Of a stretch of 64,000 nucleotides of DNA, positions 34,160 to 44,979 are shown piece after piece (within the stretch, counting starts at the first letter, position 1; each line of letters begins with the position of its first letter). The position numbers and the translations under genes were made by a program. Source of the DNA: Dendrolimus kikuchii (lineage: Eukaryota > Arthropoda > Insecta > Lepidoptera > Lasiocampidae); assembly GCA_019925095.2 (NCBI GenBank), contig CM034389.1, positions 26,214,935-26,278,934 of the forward strand, read 5' to 3'. The notes below the pieces were generated by a model. That model was given only the letters and a program-made list of their open reading frames with translations. It did no database searches and was not told the origin of the DNA.

Positions 34160-34249
34160 GAAAGGACACAACCACAGAGTACACACAGGTACATTAATAT
34201 TATGGGAGCTGCATACGTCTAGTCATCGCAGCGGACAACGAACTACTGG

Positions 34250-34556
34250 CTAGCGCTTTTTTTTTATTGGACTTGACTTTATGTTGTTGGTCCGAAGACC
34301 TCACAACTTTACCGGGGTTTTGCGAAGGTGCTCGAGGGAGCTCCCTAGGGAACTTTACCTCGGCTGGACTGTTGCCACCAGAGGGGGCTGAGTCTAACGA
34401 TGCGGCGAAAGAAACTTTCCAGCAAAACGCCTAGTCTCTCCTAAGGGGGGGCTATCTCTCCTTGCGTGCGTCGTGGGGACGCGGAGAGATCATGATTGGC
34501 GGCGTCTGAGTTTCCGCCGTCTCTGTCTGTCTGTATTGACTAGTGCTTTTTTTATT
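34250..34556 (-). repeat. GC-rich insert flanked by imperfect direct repeat
   Basis: 'ctagcgcttttttttatt' and 'ctagtgctttttttatt' flank a GC-richer block (34268-34539). The first about 60 bp ('ggacttgactttatgttgtt' onward) recur at 34724-34790. Likely a retroposon with a poly(A) complement at its left end. Confidence 0.5.
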
Positions 34557-34584
34557 ATTTTTATACCGTCGTCTGTTTTTTCTG

Positions 34585-34720
34585 AAGAATAGAATCTAGG
34601 TGTCTTTAAGTCTCGCGTGAACAGGTATCTTCTAGGTAAGCGTGCTCCACCTTAGACTGCATTTCCGCCTGACGTCAGGTGCAATGTCAGTCAAACTCGA
34701 ACCTATTCAATATAAAAAAA
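34585..34720 (+). repeat. Jockey/CR1-type LINE 3' fragment
   Basis: It encodes the last residues [23 protein letters not shown] followed by 'tagactgcatttccgcctgacgtc', the same as the reversed longer copy at 44990-45600. Confidence 0.65.
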
Positions 34721-34942
34721 AATTGGACTTGACTTTATGTTGTTGGTCCGAAGACCTCACAACTTTACCGGAGTTTTCGGGGCAAGCTATCTTGCCCGCA
34801 CATCATCCGTCCCGCTCACACACTATGCTAGACATTGTACTAGCTGTATAACTTGTTAATATTTGTACTTAAGGTGACCGTATCCAAATTAGTTTACTTC
34901 AGTTCACATTAGCAGTCGACAGTATTTTTTTTTTTTTTAAAT

Positions 34943-35185
34943 CGGCAGACAAACACACATATTGTATATCCCCAAATTAAGCAAGCTACGCTTGTGTTAT
35001 GGGTAATATACAACGGACTACTCTGGGGCCGATCCCAGACACCCAGACCATAGTAAATAACGGAGAAAATACGTTTTCCGAAATTTACTATACCAGGAAT
35101 CGAACCCGGAACCTCTGCGTTGCAGTGAGGTACGCCGGCAAAGGCTTAGCCCGCTCAACCACAGAGGCCGTCAAACTACCGACAG
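34943..35185 (-). repeat. Family C tRNA-derived SINE, copy 3
   Basis: It holds the 3' end 'cggcagacaaacacacatat', the body, and the head with 'ggaatcgaacccgg' and 'agcccgctcaaccacagagg' (A box complement). Full extent. Confidence 0.85.
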
Positions 35186-35665
35186 TGAACACTACTCTCT
35201 GCCATCTGAACTATCATTTAACCCCTACCTCTCGCTGCTAATAATAGGAGAGACACGACGAGTTTCAATGACATTGAATGATTCCAATTTATATTTACAT
35301 ATCATTTTGGTTGATTCATCCAAATTGAAAGACAGAATTGAACCGTGTAATATCTACTAACATCGGGTAATATAAATGAAAAACACATTAAACATTTGTT
35401 TATTTCATACTACAATTTAGCATGGAAAATGAGAATAGCATACTATAATAAAAAAAATTACATAATATATCATACAAATCATTATAATAAATATTCTTAA
35501 AGTACTCAAAATAGTATTTCGAAATTTTCAAAAACACTAAGCATAATTATCGTTATAGAATAGATACCTAAATGTAAACAGAATTATCAAGTCACATAAA
35601 TTATGTCCTTGCTACACTTGGAATAATATTAGTGTTAGTATAATAATGAATATAATAATAACAAA
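35186..35665. other. AT-rich spacer between two family C SINEs
   Basis: Nothing is recognised. Confidence 0.4.
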
Positions 35666-35870
35666 TGGGCAGACAAACACACACACTGTATATCCCCAAA
35701 TTAAGCGAGTTACCACTCTAGAGCCGGTCCCAGACACCCAGACCATAGTAAATAACCAATAAAATTCATTGCCGAAATTTACCATACCAGGAATCGAACC
35801 TATAGCCTCTGCTTTGCAGTGAGGTAAGCCGTCAAAGGCTTAGCCCGCTTAACCGCGGAGGCCATCAAAA
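35666..35870 (-). repeat. Family C tRNA-derived SINE, copy 4
   Basis: Same orientation as the preceding copy. It has an internal deletion of about 35 bp after 'ttaagcgagttac', and the B box complement reads 'ggaatcgaacctat'. Confidence 0.8.
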
Positions 35871-36057
35871 GTCAACAGGCCGTTAGTGAATGTATCACGC
35901 AGATGTAGTCGAGGGTTTAATGAGTTATTTGAGATGCAACATTGTTAATGATGCTAAACATTGACAGGTAAAGTATGTATCCATAGCTAATCACAAACGG
36001 CGTTATTTTTAACGCTTTATTATTGCGTGAGTTAATATAAATATCTGTACATCTATA

Positions 36058-36692
36058 ATTGGATGTACTTTTAGCAGGGATGGAAGGTACACCGCTGATA
36101 TAGAAAGAAGAGTACATTTGGGGAATAGTTTGAATGGAGCGTTAGGTAAACTTCTAGGCGGTAAGAACCTCAGCCAGAAGGCCTAGGTCGCCATACACAA
36201 CGCGGTGCTGGTACCTACGCTCACGTATGAAAGCGAGAGTTGGGTATGGAAGAGAGAGCATGAAAGTAGAGTAAACGCGGTCGAGATGCGAGCACTGCGC
36301 AAAATCTGCGGAGTGACGCTCGCGGACCGCGTTCGTAATACCGAAGTAAGAAAGAGAGTTGGTCTGAAAGAGAGTGTCGGGTGAAGGTAAGGAAAAGAAT
36401 GCTCCGGTGGTTCGGGCATGTGGAAATAATGCATGATGAAAGAATGACTAAACAAATATACAATGCAAAAGTGGATGGATGCAGAAGTCGTGGAAGGCCA
36501 TGACACACCTTCCATGAATTATCAGAAGGTGATGTCAGGAGCCTTAAAAACAGACGAGCGTGCATGACAAGAGTTATGAATGTCAAAGAAGCAAGTGAGG
36601 TGTGTAAGAATAAGCCTAAATGGCGCCCTGTTGTTCGTGCCTACCCCGCAAGGGAACTGGCGTGAAGTTATGTATGTATGTACATCTATACA
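36058..36692 (+). repeat. RTE LINE fragment (family B), longest plus-strand copy
   Basis: In several frames it encodes FSRDGRYTADIER, VAIHNAVLVPTLTYESESWV, VEMRALRKICGVTLADRVRN, RWFGHV and the C-terminus, reaching into the end of the reverse transcriptase. Frameshifts (for example at 36380, 'gtcgggtgaagg') break it. The tail is 'gttatgtatgtatgt'. Confidence 0.85.
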
Positions 36693-37053
36693 GATAAATA
36701 AAATTGAAGTGTCTGTTTGTAATGTCAAAATAAAAATGTGAAAAAATCAGGGGGGCTAATTCGGATGAGGAGATTTCAAAAATGCAAATTTTAAAAATTT
36801 TGCCGTCTGTAGTGGCTGGATGTTCCGGCTAATCTTTGAAACGGCTGGACCGATTTTGACGGGAATTTCACTGGCAGACAGCTGATATTATAAGGAGTAA
36901 CTTAGGCAACTTCTTTAGGGTGGTGTGTTGGGTAATTTGTTCCATTTTTAAAGGTTAGTACTTATTTGTACATTTTAGATGAATCAACATTATATAGTTT
37001 TGTATTCAGATTAGCAGTTTAAAAGAGTTAGTATACATTTTTATTACAACTAA

Positions 37054-37330
37054 GGGCCTTACTTATAATCGTTTCTTAAATTTAAAGAAATTGCTCAGCA
37101 ACTGATTAGTAAAAATCTTACCCATAAACTTCTCTTTAGTCGAATATTTTGGGTACAACCTACGTTAATCATTCAAATTTCGTTTATCTATGGTTCTCTT
37201 AGGCAAACAACACGTAATAGACGTTTATAAGTGAAAAAAAAAAGATATTCATTGATTAGGGTCTGATTCTGATTCTCTTACTTAAGAGACGGCTAATCAT
37301 TTCTTAACGAGATTATTATAAGTAAGGCCG
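37054..37330. mobile_element. Family K Harbinger-like MITE, complete
   Basis: The inverted ends are 'gggccttacttataat' and 'attataagtaaggccg'. The flanking TAA at 37051-37053 and 37331-37333 is a target duplication of the PIF/Harbinger type (TWA). No ORF; 277 bp. Confidence 0.85.
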
Positions 37331-37352
37331 TAAGTATATATATTAAAATGAG

Positions 37353-37545
37353 TACATACATACATAACTTCACGCCAGTTCCCTTGCGGGGTAGGCAGGG
37401 AAGGAAAACATCGCGATGCAACCTGCACATCGAGATTACCAATGTGTCAAACCTGCCAAGCCGCCTTGGAAAAGCGTGGCGGGTATACTGTCCGTCCCCC
37501 TATAATGGGGGGTCCGAGCCCAGCAGTGGGACATTTATGAGCTCT
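37353..37545. repeat. RTE tail scrap joined to family D SINE body
   Basis: 'acatacataacttcacgccagttcccttg' (RTE terminus, reversed) is followed without a gap by the family D body forward ('cacatcgagattacc', 'aaacctgccaagccgcc', 'agcgtggcgggtatactg'). This is a junction of two unrelated elements. Confidence 0.65.
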
Positions 37546-38142
37546 TATGTCTCTACATATTTAAATCTGGAGCGGAAGTGATTCATTGGTGAGCGTGGTT
37601 CTAGTCTTCTATGGAACATAGGTTAATTGCCTCGCGCATAATGACACCAGAGGCTGTTTGGGAGATTTAATCTTCTGCCTAACGTAGCCAAAGCGTAATT
37701 CTTAACATCGCGTCACCCAATTACAAAGAAATATCGATCTTTCAAACAATTTAACTACATGTAGTGACTACATATTTTTGCCACAATTCTATATACAAAA
37801 TTATATAATTATTTTTTAAGCTTTTTAACTGCCAAATTTTTGCTTAACAATTACTAATATATTTATGATTATGATGATCAAATTTACATTTATGTATTAC
37901 AAACGTTGCTATTATACTATCGAATTTTCCTAATATATCTCCTATATAGGTATTTACATTTCTTATATTATCTGTGTAGTTTGTAGCAATTTCTTCGTTG
38001 ACTGGTCGTCAAAACTTTTGCAAAGTTCTCAACATAAACATTCTTAGTTTATCAATTTACAGTAAGAATTTATTTATTAACTTACAAACATCGCTTTCAT
38101 CACAACTGACACTAATAGGATAGCGTGGTACACATAATCTTA
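37546..38142. other. AT-rich spacer, nothing recognised
   Basis: No feature could be assigned. Confidence 0.4.
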
Positions 38143-38337
38143 TACTCTTATACTAATATATAAAGCTGAAGAGTTTGTTTGTTTGAACGCGCTAATCTCA
38201 GGAACTACTGGTCTGATTTGAAAAATTCTTTCAGTGTTAGATAGCCCATTTTTCGAGGAAGGCCATAGGTGATATATTATCACGCTAAGACAATTTTTTT
38301 TTAACGACTTTTGACGAAGTCGCGGGCAGAAGCTAGT
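38143..38337 (-). repeat. Family G module, reversed
   Basis: It runs from 'tatactaatatataaagctgaag' to 'cgaagtcgcgggcagaagcta'. Contains 'gcgctaatctcaggaactac'. Confidence 0.75.
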
Positions 38338-38449
38338 ACATTATATATACATATTCAGTCGTCATAACGTATAATATGCAGTTCTTGTGAATTCAGGCAA
38401 AGTCCAAATAAAAATGTCAATTCGTTGACATATCTTGTTCAATGTTCGC

Positions 38450-38808
38450 AAGACCTGTGTCATCGGCACCTTATTAGGAGCAAAGGATTCATCACCGCCG
38501 CTGACGAAGTGAATGTGTTCTGATTCCCGGGGCACATTCAGGCACTTTTTGCGCTGGATCGGACTGGGCGTAACTACGTTCAAGTCTCAGCCTTTCCTTC
38601 ATAAAAAGCGCGGGGCACATGGGTGGTTTTAGTGGGTAGTGGGTGTTCCCCGTGTAACTTCTCTGAGTCTCCACACAAGCTGGCTTGATTATCGTTCGGA
38701 TTGCCCCTTATCAAAGGGGAAAGCCTTCACGATCAACTATGTTGTAATCCCTTGCAAAGGACCCAGTATTGTGCGTAAATAGCATTTCCCCCGCCTTAAA
38801 AAAAAAAT
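38450..38808 (+). repeat. Family N LINE 3' end
   Basis: It is nearly identical over about 330 bp to 57960-58308: 'tctgattcccggggcacatt', 'aaaaagcgcggggcacat', ending 'agcatttcccccgccttaaaaaaaa'. The similarity of the pair suggests recent activity. Confidence 0.75.
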
Positions 38809-38925
38809 CCGCGCCTTATTAAGTAAGTTGAACAATTCAAATTCAAGTCAATTCAGCCAAAAGAACACATTTCTCTTCAATAAATAATATCCTTCTAGAA
38901 TCTCCACTGACTAGATATCCATATT

Positions 38926-39174
38926 TCATTCTTCATCCAAATCGAACCACATAGAAGTAACACTCCTCCCACCCTGCTCTATTGCCTGCTCCTCAGTTAT
39001 TATCCTCAGAACAACCACTTCCATCATACATAGAGCGAAGAGGATAATGAAAATAGCAAAGTTGGAGCCTTGGTGATGGAAATGTGATGCATTCGGCGCA
39101 GGTCCTGATGGTGGCCAAGCTGCTATGCCGAATACTGCTAAGTTAGATACTCCTGATGCAGCCATTACTGTCAC
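38926..39174 (-). CDS. 82-codon ORF, candidate one-pass membrane microprotein
   Basis: The frame is complete, ATG to TGA, with ordinary mixed codon use and no overlap with any repeat in the window. Residues 1-34 are small, Ala/Pro/His-containing (WPPSGPAPNASHFHHQ); about 36-57 are strongly hydrophobic (FAIFIILFALCMMEVVVLRI), a probable membrane helix; the C-terminus is acidic (MWFDLDEE). A splice-acceptor-like 'caatgttgcag' ends at 39217, so the ATG may lie in a second exon after a 5' UTR intron. I do not recognise the protein. It could also be one exon of something larger. Confidence 0.45.
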   Translation of the reverse strand: MTVMAASGVSNLAVFGIAAWPPSGPAPNASHFHHQGSNFAIFIILFALCMMEVVVLRIITEEQAIEQGGRSVTSMWFDLDEE

Positions 39175-39216
39175 ATCACTTGATAATCACAGTTCTATTG
39201 ATTTGAATTTAAATAT

Positions 39217-40671
39217 CTGCAACATTGAAACACTTACATCACATGAAACACATGAGCACACTGGTATTAATTTTCTTTCACCAACAAATACGTGATCAAT
39301 CAATTCTTCAATAAATGTACTTTTTTCCTTGTTTACTTTCTATCAGCCTGATTTCTATCTAATCTGGAAGCATTAAATTATAGTCTGCTTCCTGCTTCCT
39401 AGATGACTTTGGACATAAATCTTTAAATTTATTTTCTAATACAAAATTTATTAGCTCTTATACAACATTCAAACATTCTTTTCTTTCTTGCTTGTGTTTG
39501 TTTATTTTAATAAATAACTCTTCCCAAGTGTAATGTACACAAAATAATTATGTATTTATTATCAATTTGTAATATTTATATAAGGTACTTCTTCGTTTAG
39601 TTACTTCAAAATGACACTGTAAAATTCCAAAACTATATTCAGTTTGAATAGTTGCCGTTTATATATATGTATTGTATGTCTTATATTTTAATCGTTATTT
39701 AGATAATTTACATAAATACTTAAAATTATCATATTAAGTAGGGCATTATTTTTAATCATTCTTTTGATTAATTGATATATTCATTCGTATTCCAATATTT
39801 ATGTAATGTCTATTGTTTCATGTTAATCTCGAACGCGATCTAGAATTTTCTTAAAATAATATTGTAAGAATCTTGATTTTAGTCAACTATTTAAAAAAGG
39901 TCTTAGTTGCATAAAATAATAATCATTAATTAAATGCACCAACCATTTTCCAAACATGAAAACATTGCATTAATTTATAATCACTGTTCAAAACTGCATT
40001 CCATCTTCATCCAATTGCAGATCAATTGAATTCAATCCTTTATAAAATCCTTCAGTTAGCAACCAGTTAAGTGGTTAATTCAATTAATTGAATCAACTCG
40101 TTAACCGATTAATTCGATTCGTATTTTAAATATAGAACACGTGTACGGAGTATAAAGCCACGGATAGACTGTCCTTACGCGTTCGACCGGTCCCCGCGTG
40201 GGACGGTAATGCATCGTACACGCTGTTGCAACTTATCTTATGAAATATGAATCGCTTTAGATCCCACTAGTTGGGCAATGAACGGTGAGCGCAACCCAAG
40301 GCGGTCAAGGCTGGGTGTTTCGGCGCCACCGCACCGGTGTACGATGACCTTTATGTTACTGTTTGTTTTTTAATTGCGTGAAATTGGAATTTTACTTTCT
40401 TTTGTAAACGTTACTCTAGGAGTAACACTACTACTCTCAAGTTAGTCGATTTGCGTCTTTTTGTAGTTCTTTTGGTCTGTTCCTAATGAGTAATAAAGAC
40501 TAAAGATTATTAGATACAAAGTTTTAGAGACTTAGATCGCAGACTCGCCCAGAGAGTTAAAGACGAGAGAGACGAAGACCAGAGAGACGATTTAAAAAAA
40601 TAGAATTACACTAGTTTCCTAGACGACGTTGTTTCTTTAGACCCATATTCTGCAGTAATTATCCCATTTTC
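39217..40671. other. Upstream region of the 82-codon ORF
   Basis: AT-rich for 900 bp, then less so at about 40140-40340 ('gttcgaccggtccccgcgtg', 'tttcggcgccaccgcaccgg'), which might be a promoter-proximal region. No promoter motif is decisive. Confidence 0.3.
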
Positions 40672-41090
40672 CAGGATAAACCCCCCGATTTTGAAACATT
40701 CTTCATTGATGCTCCGCTCCTATTGGTCGTAGCGTAATAATATATAGCCTATAGCCTTTCTCGATAAATGAGCTATTTAACACTGAAAGAATTTTTCAAA
40801 CCAGACCAGTAGTTTCTGAGATTAGCGCGTTCAAGCAAACAAACAAACAAACTCTTCAGCTTTATATATTAGTTCTAGCTGTGCCCGCGACGTCGTTCGC
40901 GTGGAATTTGCTTTCAAAACCCTCCGATTTTGAAACATTCTTCAGTGGTGCTCCGATACTATTGGTCTTAGCGTGATGATATATAGCCTATAGCCTTCCT
41001 CGATAAATGGGCTATCCAACACTGAAAGAATTTTTCAAATCAGACCAGTAGTTCCTGAGATTAGCGCGTTCAATCAAACAATATTAGTAT
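40672..41090 (+). repeat. Two family G modules in tandem
   Basis: The first ends 'ttcagctttatatattagtt' at about 40873 and the second starts immediately ('ctagctgtgcccgcgacgtc'). Head-to-tail copies suggest insertion at the same A/T-rich target or tandem duplication. Confidence 0.75.
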
Positions 41091-41507
41091 ATTTGGCTAC
41101 AACACTAATACTTACATTTTAAATATCGCGATATCTTTTGAATGAAACGGCCGAATTGAATAATTCAAAAAGTTCTAGAAAGGTATTGAATTCGTCTTGA
41201 ATATGGAGTAATGTATTTTGTTAAGGATTAATACCAAGGTACAAAATAAAGAGTTTTTGAAGCGACGGCATTTTAATTATTTAAAAAAATAAAAGAAAAT
41301 ACTTATTGTGAGATAACTACAATAGTTAGACATATGGTTACGCGATATTTTTTGTATAAAATTATATGTTCTGCAAAGTGGTAGTACATTGTTTTGTTCT
41401 ATAATCAATAGTTTTCGCAGCGCACGCCGTGTAAGGATTTTTTCGGGTCATTTTTTGACACTTTGGGTTACATTATTGGACTTTTAGTAATGATCCCTAA
41501 TTTTTTG
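41091..41507. other. AT-rich spacer, nothing recognised
   Basis: No feature could be assigned. Confidence 0.4.
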
Positions 41508-41648
41508 AAAATATAATACAACCTATAGCCTTCCTCGATAAATGTACTATTCAACACTGAAAGAATTTTTTAAATTGGACCAGCGGTTCCTGAGATTGGC
41601 GCGTTTAAACAAACAAACTCTTCAGCTTTATAATATTAGTATAGATAA
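41508..41648 (+). repeat. Family G module, 5'-truncated
   Basis: It covers 'aatacaacctatagccttcc' to 'ttcagctttataatattagtatag', a third copy on the same strand. Confidence 0.7.
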
Positions 41649-42056
41649 GATACTACCTATGATTAGCTAAAACTACGTTTCAACGGTTTCGACGTTTCGG
41701 CCACTTTTCAGTAGGCTTGATCACTTTGAAATGCACAATTTGGAGATAGGCTAAAAGTTTAGTATATTTTATTAAGCAAATTTGTTAATAAGCAATCGTC
41801 TTAAACAAAATATCAACATTGTACAATGTAAGCGGTCTGAACAACGTAGAATGTTCACAAAGTAAAAGTTTTCCGTATAATTAGATTCTATAATATAACC
41901 GAAAGTGGGAGTTCGCTTCTAATAATAGTACAGCGTTTAAAATACCACTTATACAAACATTGTAAACAAAGACCCCTTGTATATGGATATCACTGACTTT
42001 GAAATTCAACGTTTGTTATGCGCATACTTAGGATCGCTTGAGAATGATTGACATAT
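41649..42056. other. AT-rich spacer
   Basis: Nothing is recognised, apart from 'tttcgacgtttcggccac', a motif typical of insect retroelements. Confidence 0.35.
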
Positions 42057-42580
42057 TTTTTTATTGGAGGAGTTCAGCAGACAGGCAGACGGCCCACTTG
42101 ATGGAAAGCGGTTACCATCGTCTATGGACATTTGCAACACAAATGCGCTGCTGCTCTCTTAAGGGAGACTCGAACCTGGTCACTAATATAATATCAGCCC
42201 ATTAATGTTTCACTGCTGGGCTCGGGCTTCCCATTATAGGGGGAACAGAGAGTATACCCGCCACGCTTGTCCAAGACGGCTTGGCAGGTTTGTCACATCG
42301 GTTATCTCGATGTGCAGGTTGCATCATGATGTTTTCCTTCACCGTTGTTAGCACGTGGTAATTGTAACAATATGCACATTAGGTCAGTAAACTGTCCAAG
42401 TGGTGCATGCGTTCCGGCCAGAATTGAACCCGCGCCCTCTGAGTCCGGGACGTGTGCGCTAGCTATTAAGCTACCACGACTTGGTCAGTAATGCCGGAAC
42501 ACAACTGAAGGTTGTTATGGCGACATACTTTAGACCAAGGGTGGTAGCCATCCAGTCGGGCAAATGCCCTACCACCTGGC
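42057..42580 (-). repeat. Family A copy interrupted by a family D SINE
   Basis: The two halves, 42057-42187 and 42482-42580, rejoin to a normal family A sequence. The repeat 'tggtcactaat' (42177-42187) and 'tggtcagtaat' (42482-42492) is the target duplication made by the SINE. The copy ends at 'accacctggc' followed by 'aaagg', the variant breakpoint also seen at 15047. Confidence 0.85.
42188..42481 (-). repeat. Family D tRNA-derived SINE, nested
   Basis: On the minus strand the head reads 'aagtcgtggtagcttaatag' (A box region) then 'gcgcgggttcaattctgg' (B box). The body contains 'gcaacctgcacatcgagata' and the 3' end 'gcccagcagtgaaac'. Full length, about 294 bp. Confidence 0.85.
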
Positions 42581-42812
42581 AAAGGCAAACATATGATTCT
42601 GTATACTAATAATATAATAATGTATGAGGTAGTTAACAATAAGTTAATATTAATAATAACTGTAATCTGCTGTCCATGTATGTCATTTTTATTTATATGT
42701 AAGTTTTTTCTTCCTTTTTCTTTGTTGTATAATAATTATAGATAATTTAAGAATTACCTTTTTAATTTTTTTTTATTTACAGTCAATTTATTCAAATTTA
42801 CTAATAATAAAT

Positions 42813-43235
42813 ACATCCATAACTTCACGCCAGTTCCCTTGCGGGGTAGGCTCGAACAACAGAGCGCCATTTAGGCTTATTCTTACACACCTCACTTGCC
42901 TCTTTGACATTCATAACTCTTGTCATGCACGCTCGTCTGTTCTTAAGGCTCCTGACATCACCTTCTGCTAGTACACGATCAATTTGATCATGGAAGGTGT
43001 ATCGTGGCCTTCCACGACTTCTGCATCCATCCACTGTTGCATTATATATCTGTTTAGTCATTCTTTCCACATGCCCGAATCACCGGAGCATTCCTTTCCT
43101 TACCTTCACCCCGACACTCTCTTTCAGACCAACTCTCTTTCTTACTTCGGTATTACGAACGCGGTCCGCGAGCGTCACTCCGCAGATTTTGCGCAGTGCT
43201 CGCATCTCAACCGCGTTTACTCTACTTTCATGCTC
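42813..43235 (-). repeat. RTE LINE tail (family B)
   Basis: It encodes from the RALRKICGV region to YPARELA on the minus strand, with a 12-base deletion removing HDER compared with other copies. The upstream break is at a (TA)n tract. Confidence 0.85.
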
Positions 43236-43244
43236 ATAATAATA

Positions 43245-43249
<5 letters not shown>

Positions 43250-43326
<77 letters not shown>
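43250..43326. repeat. (TA)n microsatellite
   Basis: About 72 bases of uninterrupted TA. It creates Ile/Tyr frames on both strands. Confidence 0.95.
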
Positions 43327-43330
<4 letters not shown>

Positions 43331-43383
43331 TGTGTATTAAAAAAACATAAAAAACAATATAAATAAATAAATATATATATACG

Positions 43384-43595
43384 TACTAGCTGTCCCGGCA
43401 GACGTTGTTCTGCCCTGAAGAAATAAAATATAGAACCCGATTGCAGCGCCACCTACCGGGTCCAAATGTAACCTGTCCTATCTTTCAAGTAGGATCAACT
43501 GCAGACGGTGTGCAAATTTGATTAAAATCAGTCAAGTAGTTTAGGAGTCCATCGCGGACAAACAACGTGACACGTAATTTATATATATTAAGATA
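43384..43595 (+). repeat. Family H-related LINE 3' module
   Basis: It runs from 'actagctgtcccggcagacg' through 'gaacccgattgcagcgccac' to 'aatttatatatattaaga'. It has a single unit, without the 118-bp tandem array. Confidence 0.65.
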
Positions 43596-43794
43596 TATAT
43601 ATACAGCTTAATTTAGTAAAGATAAAAACTACAAATAGTAAATAGGTCCCAAATCACCATCAGTTGGAAACGTTCCCAAAACGCTAGCCGCATTACCACG
43701 TTGTATGGCAACGCTGCTCAAATACAGACCAACGTTTTCTATCAACCGTTTTGGTAGGTCTCGATAAAGGCGATTTCCTTTTTTATTAGAGTCA

Positions 43795-43912
43795 GGTTGC
43801 CTGGAAGAGATCGCTTTTAGCGATAGGCCGCCTTTTGTTTTATCAAGTAACTATTGTCTTGTTATGCATTTTTGTTTTGTTGAACAATAAAGTATTGTCT
43901 ATGTCTATACTA
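43795..43912 (+). repeat. LINE 3' end with AATAAA
   Basis: 'ggttgcctggaagagatcgc', 'gcgataggccgccttttg' and 'gaacaataaagtattgtcta' match 22590-22727. The tail is (tatgtc)-like. Confidence 0.7.
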
Positions 43913-44000
43913 CGTTTTAAATATTTTGGTTTCTCTGAATGGTAATGGTCATCTATCTCATTCTCAGGTCTAAAAGTAACTTTAACATTACTCATCTATA

Positions 44001-44240
44001 CTTGACGGCCTCTGTGGTTGAGCGGGCTAAGCCTTTGCCGGCCTACCTCACTACAACGCAGCGGCTTCGGGTTCGATTCCTGGTATAGTAAATTTCGGAA
44101 ACGTATTTTCTCCGTTATTTACTATGGTCTGGGTGTATGGAATCGGCCCCAGAGTATTCCGTTGTATATTACCCATAATACAAGCGTAACTTGCTTAATT
44201 TGGGGATATACAATATGTCAGTTTGTCTGCCGATAAAAAA
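44001..44240 (+). repeat. Family C tRNA-derived SINE, copy 2
   Basis: Head 'ttgacggcctctgtggttgagcggg' in form, B box 'gggttcgattcc', and 3' end 'ttgtctgccgataaaaaaaaa'. 'tatacttgac' occurs at 43997-44006 and 44277-44286, a possible target duplication, though 'ttgac' is also part of the SINE. Confidence 0.85.
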
Positions 44241-44445
44241 AAATGTTGATTAATATTACTTTAAAAAAAAAAAAATTATACTTGACAGCTTTGTCTTCGT
44301 GATCACGGCTACTGAAAGGTGGCTGACACATTGAAATAAAAACCAAATGAGATACTGCGTTTAAAACCGTTAAAACGCAGTGTTCATTATTTATACTAGT
44401 CGCGAAAACTTAAGACAATACTTCTATGTTTATTTCCGTATACAG

Positions 44446-44623
44446 AGTGAATTATTATTCAAGTAGGCCTTCAGGGCCAAATCCTAAACTATATGAAATT
44501 GCGAAAAACACCCAAACGAGTCTTGGAGACGATTTTGAAGGAAAGAAAAGTGCCATCACTAGATTTTTGAAAATTCAATTAGCCATGTCAGGAATCAAAT
44601 CTCTAGCATCTAGCATCATATGA
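44446..44623 (+). CDS. Possible terminal exon, unidentified
   Basis: After an acceptor-like 'tttatttccgtatacag', a frame with mixed codon use runs 59 codons to TGA: NYYSSRPSGPNPKLYEIAKN, TQTSLGDDFEGKKSAITRFL, KIQLAMSGIKSLASSII. No repeat elsewhere in the window matches it. No partner exon was found, and I do not recognise the sequence. Chance is possible at this length. Confidence 0.3.
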
Positions 44624-44819
44624 TATACGAAGTGGAAAATTCTGAAAAAGTTGATGATAAAGCAGTTAAATAAATTAAGAGCTTAATACAATTTCCCGTT
44701 TATTTCATCCTTTAGTAAATATAATAAAATTTATATAAAAACAAAATATATAATAGTAAAATAAGAGAAATAGGTAGTAAGGTAAGTAAGTAATTCCCAG
44801 AAAAATTCTTATATATAAA

Positions 44820-44880
44820 AAACCACTTTCCATTAGCTGGGCAGCCTGCCTGTTTGTTAGTTTTGCAATCAAATAAATAA
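44820..44880 (+). repeat. Family A 3' scrap
   Basis: 'accactttccattagctggg' and 'cctgtttgttagttttgcaatc' followed by A/T match the family A terminus, diverged. Confidence 0.45.
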
Positions 44881-44979
44881 TTACATGCATTAAGAACCCA
44901 ATAAAATACAGCAAAAAGTAGCTTTAAGAACATGTTTCGAATAGTTTTATATATACTGTGTTATTTTTAATTACATACA

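Noticed and set aside
42413..42481. tRNA gene on the minus strand
   Set aside because: It is the head of the family D SINE, with a target duplication around the whole unit.
43234..43452. ORFs rich in Ile/Tyr
   Set aside because: They are translations of the (TA)n tract and neighbouring LINE sequence.
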